A stretch of 64,000 bases of DNA from CAYZJB01 sp964602985 (GTDB lineage: Bacteria > CLD3 > SB21): assembly GCA_964602985.1 (NCBI GenBank), contig CAZRTJ010000003.1, positions 1 through 64,000 on the forward strand, given 5' to 3'. The notes under the pieces are model-generated. The model searched no databases. It was given only the letters and a program-made list of their open reading frames with translations, and was not told the origin of the DNA. This document shows positions 33,833 through 42,650 of this stretch, piece by piece. Position 1 is the first letter of the stretch. Each line of letters starts with the position of its first letter. A program made the position numbers and the translations under genes.

Positions 33833-35149
33833 ATGAGAACGCTCATCTTGGTAAGTGCAATCGTGATACTCTGCTCGTGCAATCCCGATCACAAAGGCCC
33901 CGATCCTTGCGGCGACGGCGAGATCAGCGCCGCGGATGCCGTGTGGAGTCATGGGGAAGGGGACTTGCAGAACTCCAAGCGAGCTCCGGGACTTCGTACC
34001 AAAGGGTGTTTAACCGGTCCGGCCACTACTCCGAGTATACAGTGGAGTTTCGATCTCGGCGGCCCGGGGACTACCTCAGCGCCTGTGATCGGTGATGACG
34101 GTACAATCTACATTGTCGGCGAATATCCAGGAACGCCGGTCGGCGGCGGGGTCCGAAATTCCGGTGTAATGGCGATAACACCACAAGGAACACTGGAATG
34201 GTTTTTCCCTGCCCCCATAGATATTGGAACTGCACAGTATTCATTGTATAGCTCGTCAGTGGCCATTGGCCCGGATCAAACCATTTACTTTGGCGGAAGG
34301 GACAGCACACTGTATGCGCTCAATAGAAACGGAACTGTCAAATGGAAGAAAACCGGTTTTGCTCACCGATATAATTTTACCGGCGGCGCTGGATCCCCTG
34401 CAGTCGTACCGCCGGTGATTGACAATCAGGGCCTCATCTATACCGGCACCGACACGATCTTTTGTTTTCGATCTGATGGAAGTGTCGTCTGGAGGTTTAA
34501 GAATGATTCTTTGGGCTTTTGTATTCGCATAGCACTGGGCAAGAAGCTCATTTTCTGTGCGCTACAAGATAGCGGGGTTCTTGCTTTGGATTATCAGGGA
34601 AATCAGAAATGGTTTCATGCCGTCGATTTGACCAATATTCCTCATTACGGAATGATTGTCGATGAAAACGACAATGTCTATTTCAAGGCCAATTCGAATG
34701 TGTGGAGATCGCTTGACCGAAAGGGTACAGTCCGTTGGACAACGGGCGGGGGCGCTAGAAGCGAACCGGTTCTGAGAGGTGAGTATCTATACTTCGCTAC
34801 GTCTGGTGTAGTGCTCCGTCTCAATAATGAGAGCGGATTGGAAGACAGCCTACTTGATGCCTATCCCGTGTACTACCATCCGGACACCGGTCCTTTGATT
34901 GACGATAATGGAACCATTTTTATTGGATCAAGACCAGGACGTACGGCCGATCCTCCAGGAGATAGTGATTTCGCTCTTCTGACCGCGGTTACGTGGGAGG
35001 GCAGTGTATTATGGAGGCTTGACTTAGAAGGTTCTGTTCGCGGATCAAGCCGGGGAAGAATAGCGCTAGGTCACGATGGAACCCTATACGTTGCAACCTG
35101 CGCTGACGGAATCCCCGATGGAACTTACAAACTCTTCGCAATCAGATAA
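33833..35149 (+). CDS. PQQ-like beta-propeller lipoprotein
   Basis: A 438-residue exported lipoprotein: signal MRTLILVSAIVILCSC with the likely lipidated Cys at 16. The mature part is a run of PQQ/quinoprotein-like blades, each with a G(T/L)IYxG strand and a W or F (for example DGTIYIVG, DQTIYFGG, RNGTVKWKK, NGTIFIGS, DGTLYVATC). Such eight-bladed propellers serve as binding scaffolds (as in BamB) or secreted enzymes; the catalytic residues of true quinoprotein dehydrogenases are not recognisable. ATG 33833 is preceded by GGGAGA and directly starts the lipoprotein signal, so it is preferred over the longer frame from 33737. Codon use is AT-richer than neighbouring genes. The next gene begins 11 bp after its stop. 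Confidence 0.8.
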   Translation: MRTLILVSAIVILCSCNPDHKGPDPCGDGEISAADAVWSHGEGDLQNSKRAPGLRTKGCLTGPATTPSIQWSFDLGGPGTTSAPVIGDDGTIYIVGEYPGTPVGGGVRNSGVMAITPQGTLEWFFPAPIDIGTAQYSLYSSSVAIGPDQTIYFGGRDSTLYALNRNGTVKWKKTGFAHRYNFTGGAGSPAVVPPVIDNQGLIYTGTDTIFCFRSDGSVVWRFKNDSLGFCIRIALGKKLIFCALQDSGVLALDYQGNQKWFHAVDLTNIPHYGMIVDENDNVYFKANSNVWRSLDRKGTVRWTTGGGARSEPVLRGEYLYFATSGVVLRLNNESGLEDSLLDAYPVYYHPDTGPLIDDNGTIFIGSRPGRTADPPGDSDFALLTAVTWEGSVLWRLDLEGSVRGSSRGRIALGHDGTLYVATCADGIPDGTYKLFAIR

Positions 35150-35160
35150 GGAAATTTGTC

Positions 35161-37842
35161 ATGAAACAGTTTTCAGGAGTTTTATGGATTCTCTTGTTCT
35201 TCAATTCTCAAAATGCGTTTTCACATGGAGAAGAATTCAACATCAAATACATCAACCGACCGACTGGGTATTCAATTCGAATTTTTCCAGTCTCTCTACT
35301 CTATGACGCCAACTTCAATCCGTTGCCCGCGGGGCATCGAGCGGAAGACAAGGCAATTACCGGCACGGAAATAAACCTGAATATGATTTGGAGCAAGGGA
35401 ACTCCTCCACCAGATCCGGGAGCGTCAACGGCCACGTATGATACAATCTACTATGGTTACTACCAGGTAGATTTTATGTCTGGACCGGATGAAGTGGCAG
35501 CTACCCGGTTTATCGATTTCCGTGACGGAGACTATCGCGCTAATAGCCCCTTTTACACGGGCGGTGGAACAGGCCATTACGATTTCGAGCTGATTTGGGA
35601 GTTTGCCATTGTGGACGATGATACACTGAAGAAACAATCGGTGGATATTTACTACAAATGGAGCGGGAGTGGAGGCACACAATACACGGGCACAAGCAAA
35701 GGGATTTGGGAGTTGCGACCGGCATCGGTAGCGAAAACTCAAAATCAACTAGCGTTCCAGAACTTCAAGCTAACGACCGAAGGAATCAGCGGATCGCCAT
35801 CATACATTGTCTCGATTAATGGAGCCAACCACTCGCTCACGGGAAACAATAGTAGAAGTCTCGGATTCGGATTTGTCAATCCAGTCGGTGTTACCATGAC
35901 GGTTCCCAACCGTCTGGGTAGCGCACCACCCTATTCGTATCTCACGAAATGGGACGGCCAGACGTTGTTTAGCAATAATTACTCGATCACATTTGATGGA
36001 AATGTGGCTAGAACGGTCACCGCAACTTATAAGCAAGACAATCGGCTGAATGTCATTCAGGGCAGTACCGCGTATACCAATTCGACGGGAACGATGATCT
36101 TCGATCCGTCCATTCCGTTTACCGATGTCGGACCGGTTTATGCAAAGCACTGGTACATCAAATCGGATGCGGACGGGGTCTGGCGTAAGCTCGTATCGGG
36201 GACCCCAAACGTCAATATTTTTCATAGCCGACTAACCATTGGTCCGGGTGGATCGGGTTACCCTATGGGTTACGGGTTTTCCTTACTATGTGAAGTCGAG
36301 GATTATCCCAAGAGAATAATCCTGAATTCTGATCCGATGCGAGTCAATTACGAAGCGCCGATCGGTTGCAGTATCACCGGCCCGACAAGCTGTATCCCAC
36401 AATTTAGTACGGCAACCTGGTATTCCAATGTCTCAGGCGGTGCAGGTCCGTATTCGTATGTGTGGAAGAAAGGCATTACTGTGGTGGGCTACGGACCTAC
36501 CGCATCTCTTCAGGTCAGTGGTGGGTTCAGACTCACACTCATCGTAACCAGCGCAAGCGGAATTCAAAGCGCCTCCACCTACAAAGACATCTCGACCAGC
36601 GGTTGCGGGGGTGGTGGCGGCTGTCCGTTCGTGTTCATTGAATCCGACACCGGCGTGGTGCAGGACAACAACATCCTGAACAGGTCAGAGTTCGAGGACA
36701 ACGTTGGAGTCGACATCGTCGACCGATACCGGCTGAACGTGAAGCCGAGTTTGAAGGGCGGCCAGTACAGACTCTCGATCCAGGAACTGAACGATGACCA
36801 CAGCTATTTCGACGCCCTCCGGCTTTATGCCGTCGATCATCCGGAAGAAACCGATATCGGGATTACAGAAAATAACGACATCGTGCTTCTGTATCCATCA
36901 TACGTCGAATCTGTCTCCGATGCCCGGATGAAAGATCAGGATTTGACGAGTGCCATCACGTTCAAGGAAGCCTTCGGTCTGCGAGGACAGAAATCGGATA
37001 CGCTCCGGCTCAAGTTCAAACAAGACTCTGAGCGTATACGACATTGGAGCTCCGTCCGTTCTTCCCATCGCAGGGACTCGCTTGCCTTCCTGGCCAAGGT
37101 GGGCGATGTCGGAACGAACGCCTTACCGGGACCCAAGGATGAGTTTGCCTTCGTGTCAGACGGTTCCTCGTCATACAGCCTGTCCGGGCGGGAGAGTTCG
37201 TCCAGCCTGATCCTGCCGATCGCATCCATCCCGGACGCCATGACCATCGTGTGGAATCGGGATTACACGGTCAGGGACATTGGCCTTACCCGTGTGTTCT
37301 ATGACGGCTTCATCCAGAGAGAATTGCCGCTGGCCGAGGCTGTTCATTCTCACAAGGGCAGGATCAGACGAGAACTCTCGGATGCGGACGGCAAATATGG
37401 CGAGTTATTGTCCGGGGAGACGATCACGCTGGCGTTTAACAGCAACGCGCCGCTCAGGCAGGGTTACGTGCGAGATTTTGTGTTGGAAACGACGGGCCGA
37501 TACACAGGCCATCAGTCGAGGACATCCTTCAGGAAATCCGAGTCGACAAAATCCTTTGTCCCGACAAAATTCGAACTGGTTGGCAATTACCCGAACCCGT
37601 TCAATCCGACGACGAGCATCGTTTATGACATTGCTGACCGATCGGACGTTCGCATTTCCATTTTCAATAGCCTGGGTCAGCTTGTTCGGGAATTCAACGA
37701 AGGCGTCCGCGCTCAGGGCCGATACACGCTCACATGGGATGGCAAGAATGACGCCGGCAAACAAGCGCCGAGCGGAGTTTATGTTTACCAATTGACTGCC
37801 GGGCAGTTTGTTCAGACGAAGAAAATGACGCTCGTGAAGTAA
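35161..37842 (+). CDS. Secreted protein with C-terminal type IX-type sorting domain
   Basis: An 893-residue exported protein: signal peptide (MKQFSGVLWILLFF), a long beta-rich N-terminal part without recognised domains, and a PKD/Ig-like segment (about 400-480: PIGCSITGPTS...YSYVWKK). A Gly-rich linker (CGGGGGCPF) follows, then a module starting FVFIESDTGVVQDNNIL that recurs in secreted FCB proteins. The C-terminal sorting domain (about 800-893) has YPNPFNPTTSI, the VRISIFNSLGQLV strand, the GxYTLTWDGKNDAGKQAPSGVY motif and a final KKMTLVK. That domain targets proteins to the type IX system or the cell surface. GC content jumps upward near the Gly-rich linker, so the gene looks mosaic. A surface adhesin role is plausible but unproved. 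Confidence 0.82.
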   Translation: MKQFSGVLWILLFFNSQNAFSHGEEFNIKYINRPTGYSIRIFPVSLLYDANFNPLPAGHRAEDKAITGTEINLNMIWSKGTPPPDPGASTATYDTIYYGYYQVDFMSGPDEVAATRFIDFRDGDYRANSPFYTGGGTGHYDFELIWEFAIVDDDTLKKQSVDIYYKWSGSGGTQYTGTSKGIWELRPASVAKTQNQLAFQNFKLTTEGISGSPSYIVSINGANHSLTGNNSRSLGFGFVNPVGVTMTVPNRLGSAPPYSYLTKWDGQTLFSNNYSITFDGNVARTVTATYKQDNRLNVIQGSTAYTNSTGTMIFDPSIPFTDVGPVYAKHWYIKSDADGVWRKLVSGTPNVNIFHSRLTIGPGGSGYPMGYGFSLLCEVEDYPKRIILNSDPMRVNYEAPIGCSITGPTSCIPQFSTATWYSNVSGGAGPYSYVWKKGITVVGYGPTASLQVSGGFRLTLIVTSASGIQSASTYKDISTSGCGGGGGCPFVFIESDTGVVQDNNILNRSEFEDNVGVDIVDRYRLNVKPSLKGGQYRLSIQELNDDHSYFDALRLYAVDHPEETDIGITENNDIVLLYPSYVESVSDARMKDQDLTSAITFKEAFGLRGQKSDTLRLKFKQDSERIRHWSSVRSSHRRDSLAFLAKVGDVGTNALPGPKDEFAFVSDGSSSYSLSGRESSSSLILPIASIPDAMTIVWNRDYTVRDIGLTRVFYDGFIQRELPLAEAVHSHKGRIRRELSDADGKYGELLSGETITLAFNSNAPLRQGYVRDFVLETTGRYTGHQSRTSFRKSESTKSFVPTKFELVGNYPNPFNPTTSIVYDIADRSDVRISIFNSLGQLVREFNEGVRAQGRYTLTWDGKNDAGKQAPSGVYVYQLTAGQFVQTKKMTLVK

Positions 37843-37864
37843 GTTCCGTCCACCTTCGCATTCA

Positions 37865-37896
37865 GCCGGCTCACTATGGGCCGGCGTATGCTTTTT
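37865..37896 (+). terminator. Weak hairpin/T-run terminator
   Basis: GCCGGC at 37865-37870 pairs with GCCGGC at 37880-37885 and CTTTTT follows at 37891-37896. The five-base spacer makes it weaker than a classical terminator. A TATAAT at 37902-37907 just after may be the -10 of plsY. Confidence 0.45.
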
Positions 37897-37935
37897 CACT
37901 TTATAATCCCGGCCTCTTTCTGTATACTCGCTGTC

Positions 37936-38586
37936 ATGATGGGTCTCGCTCTGATCCTGCTCACTGCCTACCTGCTGGGATCGATCTCTCCCAGCATCGT
38001 GCTGTCCAGACTGGTCAAAGGACAGGATATTCGTACGGTTGGCAGCGGCAATGCCGGTATGACCAATGCCATCCGTTTCCTCGGTCCGGGTTGGGGCACG
38101 CTCGTCGCCTTGATTGATCTGGGCAAAGGACTCCTCTCTTCGTGGGGATTGCCCGTGTGGTTTGCCCCGCTTGTCGCGCCTCTGCAGATGGATCCCATTC
38201 TGATCCGCATTCTCGCAGGCACCGCGGCCGTCGCCGGACACATCTGGACCGTATTCTTCGGATTTCGGGGAGGCAAAGGCGTACTGACGCTGGCCGGCGC
38301 GGTACTAGGAGTCGCACCCCTGCCCGTGGGTATCTGCTTTCTGATTTTTCTTTCGATCTTCCTGCTTACGCGCTACGTCTCCCTCGGATCGATCATCGGA
38401 GCGGTCAGCTTCCCGGTCATTGTACTCGTGCAAAAATGGGTCTTCCTTGAATCCGTGTCGACCTATCTGATCGGATTCAGTATTTTTGTCGCCTTCCTGA
38501 TCGCGTACACCCACCGCGCCAACATCGGCCGACTGATTCGCGGCGAAGAATCAAAATTCGGCAAGCGGAAACCGCAGTCGGTCTGA
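37936..38586 (+). CDS. plsY: Glycerol-3-phosphate acyltransferase PlsY
   Basis: A 216-residue, multi-pass membrane enzyme that acylates glycerol-3-phosphate from acyl-phosphate, the first step of phospholipid synthesis. Family motifs are clear: LLGSISPSIVLSRL near the start, the catalytic loop GSGNAGMTNAIR, the phosphate-binding GFRGGKGV, and a C-terminal FLIAYTHRANIGRLIRGEE. Length is normal. The frame is open further upstream, but the tandem ATG at 37936/37939 places the first helix correctly. The following membrane-protein gene begins with GTG 3 bp after the stop, so they are probably co-transcribed. Confidence 0.92.
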   Translation: MMGLALILLTAYLLGSISPSIVLSRLVKGQDIRTVGSGNAGMTNAIRFLGPGWGTLVALIDLGKGLLSSWGLPVWFAPLVAPLQMDPILIRILAGTAAVAGHIWTVFFGFRGGKGVLTLAGAVLGVAPLPVGICFLIFLSIFLLTRYVSLGSIIGAVSFPVIVLVQKWVFLESVSTYLIGFSIFVAFLIAYTHRANIGRLIRGEESKFGKRKPQSV

Positions 38587-38589
38587 TTT

Positions 38590-39399
38590 GTGAAAGTATT
38601 TCGCTGGAAATGGATCAAGTGGCCGTCGGCTCTGCTCGGACTGGCTGCGGGTACGCTGATCTTCTTCGACATGGGCCGGCGCGCGTTCTACGGAGAACCG
38701 GATGCCATCGGGCTATTGGCTTCGTACCTCGCCCTCGTGGTGATCGTGATTCTTGGGATTCGCAAATTTTGGACCGTCATTCTCGACGAACGGGACGCGC
38801 TCGATATTTTCAAGGAATTCGCGATCGCACGAGACGCCCGCATTCGACACATCCGAAATGAAAAGAAACTGGCATCCGGCAACATCGTGGAGGACGGGTA
38901 CGAACTCACGTGTTCGGATCACGGTCACGAGATCGACATTTCTCTCGTACACGTCGGAAGGAAACAGGAGACCTCCAGGAATCTGCTGGAAGAACACGAC
39001 CTTCTGCTTCTCCGGGTTCAGGCCGATCACGATTTGCAGCTGTCGATTGTCAATCCCCAGCACGAAATCGAAAATACCCTCGACGTGGATCTGTACTCCC
39101 CGCGAATCCTTTCGTCCCGGAAATACTATTACTATCAGCACGGAATCATTTTCTCCGATTATTCGAAGGAACGCATCGACCGCCTCTTCGATCACTCGTT
39201 TATTCAGATCCAGTTGTTCGCGTTGTTTGTCAATTACCGTTTCAAGGTCGTGATCTTCGACGCGGGCTTCGTCCTGGCTGTCAAAGCGGTATCGATGACC
39301 TCGATGCACATGGACATGGACGCGTACACGGCATTGATCAATCTGGCCCGTGTGCTGATGGAACAAAGCAAACTCGAAACGCAAACCATACCCTCCTAA
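38590..39399 (+). CDS. Two-helix membrane protein of unknown function
   Basis: A 269-residue protein not recognised by family. It starts with GTG 3 bp after plsY. Two predicted TM helices at about residues 10-28 and 42-58 are followed by a cytoplasmic domain with a charged linker (DERDALDIFKEF), a HGHEIDISLVH strand and a YYYYQHG aromatic cluster. Near the end a Met/His-rich stretch (SMTSMHMDMD) appears, which could bind metal. No enzymatic motif is evident. Position between plsY and an OmpH-type chaperone suggests an envelope role. Confidence 0.7.
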   Translation: MKVFRWKWIKWPSALLGLAAGTLIFFDMGRRAFYGEPDAIGLLASYLALVVIVILGIRKFWTVILDERDALDIFKEFAIARDARIRHIRNEKKLASGNIVEDGYELTCSDHGHEIDISLVHVGRKQETSRNLLEEHDLLLLRVQADHDLQLSIVNPQHEIENTLDVDLYSPRILSSRKYYYYQHGIIFSDYSKERIDRLFDHSFIQIQLFALFVNYRFKVVIFDAGFVLAVKAVSMTSMHMDMDAYTALINLARVLMEQSKLETQTIPS

Positions 39400-39415
39400 C
39401 CAAAGGAATACCACC

Positions 39416-40039
39416 ATGTCGGAAACCAATGTCGGTCCGGATAAGAAATGGACGAACCTCTTCGGAGTCGTGAGTGTACTCGCTCTCGCGGGAGCCATCT
39501 ACTCCGTGATCATGATCGCGATGATCCATCAGCGCCCCGCTGTCAAAGTGGGCTACATCCGCAGTGAAGCGTTGTTGTCGCAATACACCCCGGTCATCGA
39601 ACTTCAGCAGCGGCTGCAGGATGAAACTGCCGGCGCCCAGCAGGATCTGGAAAAACGATACAAGGAACTGGAGGCCATGGACGCGGACATCAAGAAGAAA
39701 TCCGAAGTCCTGACGATGCAGGCGCTGGCGCCGCAGATCCAAAGACTGCAGACCAAGCAAAATGAATTCCTACAGCTTCAACAAAATGTCCAGAACCAGA
39801 TCGCCGAAAAACAAAACAAAGCGCTCGAGCCCATCCTCCAGCGGATTAATAGTTTTGTCACCAAGTACGGAAAAGAAAACGGTTACACGATGATCTTCGG
39901 TATGCCCGTGCCCGGAATGATCGTCTATGGCGATCCGGGAGAGGACCTGACCGACATCATCGCGGCGGAATTGAATGCCCAGACTCCGGTGAACATCCCG
40001 TCGCCCTTCCAGAGCAAGTCCGACTCAACCAAGAAGTAA
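39416..40039 (+). CDS. OmpH/Skp-family periplasmic chaperone, membrane-anchored
   Basis: A 207-residue protein with a non-cleaved N-terminal TM helix (about 15-36) and a long Gln/Glu-rich coiled coil (about 58-140: LQQRLQDETAGAQQDLEKRY and onward) typical of Skp/OmpH. It ends with the core strands KENGYTMIFGMPVPGMIVYGD and a polar tail. Skp holds unfolded outer-membrane proteins in the periplasm. The membrane anchor instead of a cleavable signal is unusual for Skp but seen in some FCB homologues. AAAGGAA precedes the ATG. It lies 16 bp after the upstream gene and 20 bp before the ATPase. Confidence 0.82.
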   Translation: MSETNVGPDKKWTNLFGVVSVLALAGAIYSVIMIAMIHQRPAVKVGYIRSEALLSQYTPVIELQQRLQDETAGAQQDLEKRYKELEAMDADIKKKSEVLTMQALAPQIQRLQTKQNEFLQLQQNVQNQIAEKQNKALEPILQRINSFVTKYGKENGYTMIFGMPVPGMIVYGDPGEDLTDIIAAELNAQTPVNIPSPFQSKSDSTKK

Positions 40040-40059
40040 CGAAAAAGCAAAGAACCCAC

Positions 40060-41523
40060 ATGCGCAAACCCGCCACTCTCGGTGAACTGCGTGCCGCCGG
40101 ATACGAACAGACGTCTGTGAAGGATGAGATCCGTCGTAACCTGATCCGCAAACTGAAAAACGGCGAACGACTGTTTCCGGGTATCGTCGGATACGATCGC
40201 ACGGTGATTCCGGAAATCGTCCATGCCCTGCTCGCAAGGCACGATCTCATCCTGCTGGGTCTGCGAGGCCAGGCCAAAACGCGTCTCCTGCGGGGTTTGG
40301 TCACGCTGCTGGACGACGAGATTCCGATCCTCGCCGACGCTCCGCTCAACGATCATCCGTACGCTCCTATCTCCCGCGTCGCCAAAGACCTCGTCGAGAG
40401 AATGGGAGACGCAGCCCCGGTCGAATGGCTGCCGCGGCACGAACGATACGGCGAGAAACTCGCCACGCCGGATGTCACCGTCGCCGATCTCATCGGAGAC
40501 ATCGACCCGATCAAAGCCGCAACGCACAAACTGCATTATGCGGACGAGCGCGTCATGCATTTCGGCATCATCCCGCGCTCCAATCGTGGAATCTTTGCCA
40601 TCAATGAACTCCCCGATCTGCAACCTCGTATCCAGGTCAGTTTGTTTAATATCCTGGAGGAAAAGGACTTTCAGATCCGCGGCTTCAACATCCGCATCCC
40701 GCTCGACATGCTGATCGTGTTCTCGGCCAATCCCGAAGACTACACGAATCGCGGTAATATCATCACCCCGCTGAAGGATCGGATTGATTCGCAGATTCTC
40801 ACCCACTATCCCCTCACCCTCGAAGATGGAATGGCCATCACCGATCAGGAAGCGTGGACACGGCGAGACACCTCCGTCACGGTGCCGCATTACCTCAAGG
40901 AGGTGGTCGAGAGCATCGCCTTCCAGGCACGGGCGAGCGAGTTCATCGATCAGAAATCTGGCGTCAGCGCGCGCCTTACCATTTCCTGCATGGAAAATCT
41001 CGTGAGCGCCGTGGAGGCTCGCACGGTCACTTCCGGTGAGAAACCATTTCCCCGGACCGGCGATCTGTATTACCTGATTCCCTCCATCACCGGCAAGGTT
41101 GAGCTCGTCTACGAAGGGGAGCAGCAGGGGGTGGCCAATGTGGCGCGCGTGCTGATCGGTCGGGCCATCAAGTTCGTTTTCAAGAAATACTTCCCCGACC
41201 CTCTCTCCAAGAAGGATCTGAATCTGTATCAACCGATTCTGGGATGGTTTGCCGGAGGCAGGCAACTCGATGTGTCGACGGAAATGCCCTTTGACCGGTA
41301 TCGCACCCTCCTGGAAGGAATTCCCTCCCTCCGCGACACCGCCATCCAGTATCTGAAGCCGAATACGGCCAGTCGCGAAGAAGTCGCCTGCGCCATGGAG
41401 TTTGTCCTCGAAGGTTTGCACCAAAATTCCTCTCTGAGCAAGGATACGCTCGACGCCGGCTATGCGTACAAAGACATGATGGGGAAGATGCTGGGACAAA
41501 TCAACTGGGAGAAAGAAGAGTAG
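40060..41523 (+). CDS. Magnesium-chelatase-like AAA+ ATPase
   Basis: A 487-residue AAA+ protein of the Mg-chelatase/MoxR clade. Walker A: LLGLRGQAKTRLL near residues 65-77. The Walker B-like strand GIFAINELPDL has Asn-Glu where Asp-Glu is usual, followed by the inserted RIQVSLFNILEEKDFQIRGF (the Mg-chelatase H2 insert). Sensor 1 is VFSANPEDYTNRG. The C-terminal half (ARLTISCMENL to the end) carries sensor-2 helices and a unique tail. Such ATPases normally work with a VWA-domain partner on metal or protein complexes, and none is encoded next to it. Not chlorophyll-specific: no pigment genes are present. Substrate unknown. Confidence 0.8.
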   Translation: MRKPATLGELRAAGYEQTSVKDEIRRNLIRKLKNGERLFPGIVGYDRTVIPEIVHALLARHDLILLGLRGQAKTRLLRGLVTLLDDEIPILADAPLNDHPYAPISRVAKDLVERMGDAAPVEWLPRHERYGEKLATPDVTVADLIGDIDPIKAATHKLHYADERVMHFGIIPRSNRGIFAINELPDLQPRIQVSLFNILEEKDFQIRGFNIRIPLDMLIVFSANPEDYTNRGNIITPLKDRIDSQILTHYPLTLEDGMAITDQEAWTRRDTSVTVPHYLKEVVESIAFQARASEFIDQKSGVSARLTISCMENLVSAVEARTVTSGEKPFPRTGDLYYLIPSITGKVELVYEGEQQGVANVARVLIGRAIKFVFKKYFPDPLSKKDLNLYQPILGWFAGGRQLDVSTEMPFDRYRTLLEGIPSLRDTAIQYLKPNTASREEVACAMEFVLEGLHQNSSLSKDTLDAGYAYKDMMGKMLGQINWEKEE

Positions 41524-41532
41524 AGCGCGGGC

Positions 41533-42147
41533 TCAGAGCGTGCGTTCCAGCCAGGCTCGCAGTTGCCTCATGGCGTCGGCGCGGTGGCTGATCTGATTTT
41601 TCACCTCGGCCCCCAGTTCGGCCATCGTGCAGTCGTAGGCGGGAATCCAGAAGACCGGATCGTATCCAAATCCGTTGGAGCCGCGGGGCTCGCGCGCGAT
41701 GCGTCCTTCACATGTGCCCGCGAATGCTTTCTCGAACGTCTGGCCGCCTTCATCGCGACCCACGAGTGCGAGAACGCATCGAAATCGGGCGGTACGCTGC
41801 GCGTCGGGAACATCGCCCAGTTCGGAAAGTAGTTTCTCCCAATTTCTCCGGTCGTCCGACGGCTCACCCGCGTAGCGGGCGGAGTGTACGCCCGGTCGTC
41901 CCCCCAACGCATCCACCTCCAAACCGCTGTCATCGGCGAGCGTCCACAACCGCACATATCGATGTCCTGCACGCGCTTTCTTGAGCGCGTTGCCTTCAAA
42001 CGTCTGTGCGTCTTCCACCACCACCGGCATGTCCGGAAAGTCTTTCCCCGTCAGCAGACGGATCGGCAGGTCCGCAAGAAGCTCCCGGAGTTCGACGGCT
42101 TTCTTCTGATTGCCGGTCGCGGCCAGGATCGTTCGTACAGGAGTCAT
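41533..42147 (-). CDS. rdgB: XTP/dITP pyrophosphatase (RdgB/HAM1)
   Basis: A 204-residue house-cleaning enzyme that hydrolyses non-canonical purine nucleoside triphosphates (dITP, XTP) to monophosphates. Signatures: ILAATGNQKKAVEL at the start, ADDSGLEVDALGGRPGVHSARYAG in the middle, GFGYDPVF with the substrate Asp, and SHRADAM near the C terminus. Length is standard. The frame continues upstream beyond 42147, but that extension is unlike the family and lies over a divergent promoter, so ATG 42145-42147 is chosen. It converges on the ATPase gene with only 9 bp between stops. Confidence 0.93.
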   Translation of the reverse strand: MTPVRTILAATGNQKKAVELRELLADLPIRLLTGKDFPDMPVVVEDAQTFEGNALKKARAGHRYVRLWTLADDSGLEVDALGGRPGVHSARYAGEPSDDRRNWEKLLSELGDVPDAQRTARFRCVLALVGRDEGGQTFEKAFAGTCEGRIAREPRGSNGFGYDPVFWIPAYDCTMAELGAEVKNQISHRADAMRQLRAWLERTL

Positions 42148-42196
42148 GCCGCAAACATAACATATCCGAATGGCGGTTCCAAACGCACGTTTCGAT

Positions 42197-42225
42197 TTGC
42201 GCATTGTCGGCAAAAGGGCTATTTT
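42197..42225 (+). promoter_or_regulatory. Promoter of the HPt-led operon
   Basis: TTGCGC (42197-42202), 17 bp, TATTTT (42220-42225). The -10 context GGCTATTTTC is identical to that of the cytochrome c promoter at 23630-23639. The transcript would start about 25 nt before the ATG at 42257. Confidence 0.45.
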
Positions 42226-42256
42226 CATGGCGGTTTCTAACTCGCACGGAATTCTC

Positions 42257-42649
42257 ATGGACCTTTCCAAAGAAGAAATGATGGAAGTGATGGCCGTTTT
42301 CAAGGGCGAAAGCGAAGAACACCTGGCCACGCTCACGGAGAAGATGAAAGAAATCGAGTCCGATCCTTCCAGCGCCGGTACGATCGAAATTCTGCATCGT
42401 ACCTCGCACAGCATGAAGGGCGCCGCGCGCATGATGGGTCTGACGCCGATCGAGCAGATCGGTCGGGCGCTCGAGGACGGATTCAAGGCCGTCAAGGAAG
42501 GCCGCCCGCTCCTTACGCCGGAAAATCTTGTTGCCGTCCATCAGGCCATAGAGGGAATCCGCCGTCTGATCGACAAACTCGCGACCGAGGGCACCACCGA
42601 AGGCTTCGACACGACCCAGATTCTTCAACAGCTTTCGAATTTCAAGTAA
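42257..42649 (+). CDS. Stand-alone histidine phosphotransfer (HPt) protein
   Basis: A 130-residue four-helix HPt domain. The phospho-acceptor is His51 in ILHRTSHSMKGAARMMG, followed by the ALEDGFKAV helix, an arrangement closest to the P1 domain of CheA. It has no kinase or receiver domain, so it should shuttle phosphate between a hybrid kinase receiver and a response regulator. No direct partner is adjacent; the hybrid kinase at 47417-51304 and the kinases without regulators at 8375-21717 are possible sources. An upstream ATG at 42170 would add a non-conserved N-terminus. The next gene starts 1 bp after its stop. Confidence 0.82.
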   Translation: MDLSKEEMMEVMAVFKGESEEHLATLTEKMKEIESDPSSAGTIEILHRTSHSMKGAARMMGLTPIEQIGRALEDGFKAVKEGRPLLTPENLVAVHQAIEGIRRLIDKLATEGTTEGFDTTQILQQLSNFK

Positions 42650-42650
42650 C

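Noticed and set aside
40060..41523. Bacteriochlorophyll synthesis (bchI) assignment
   Set aside because: No other pigment genes and a divergent Walker B; the chelatase fold is shared by many AAA+ ATPases.
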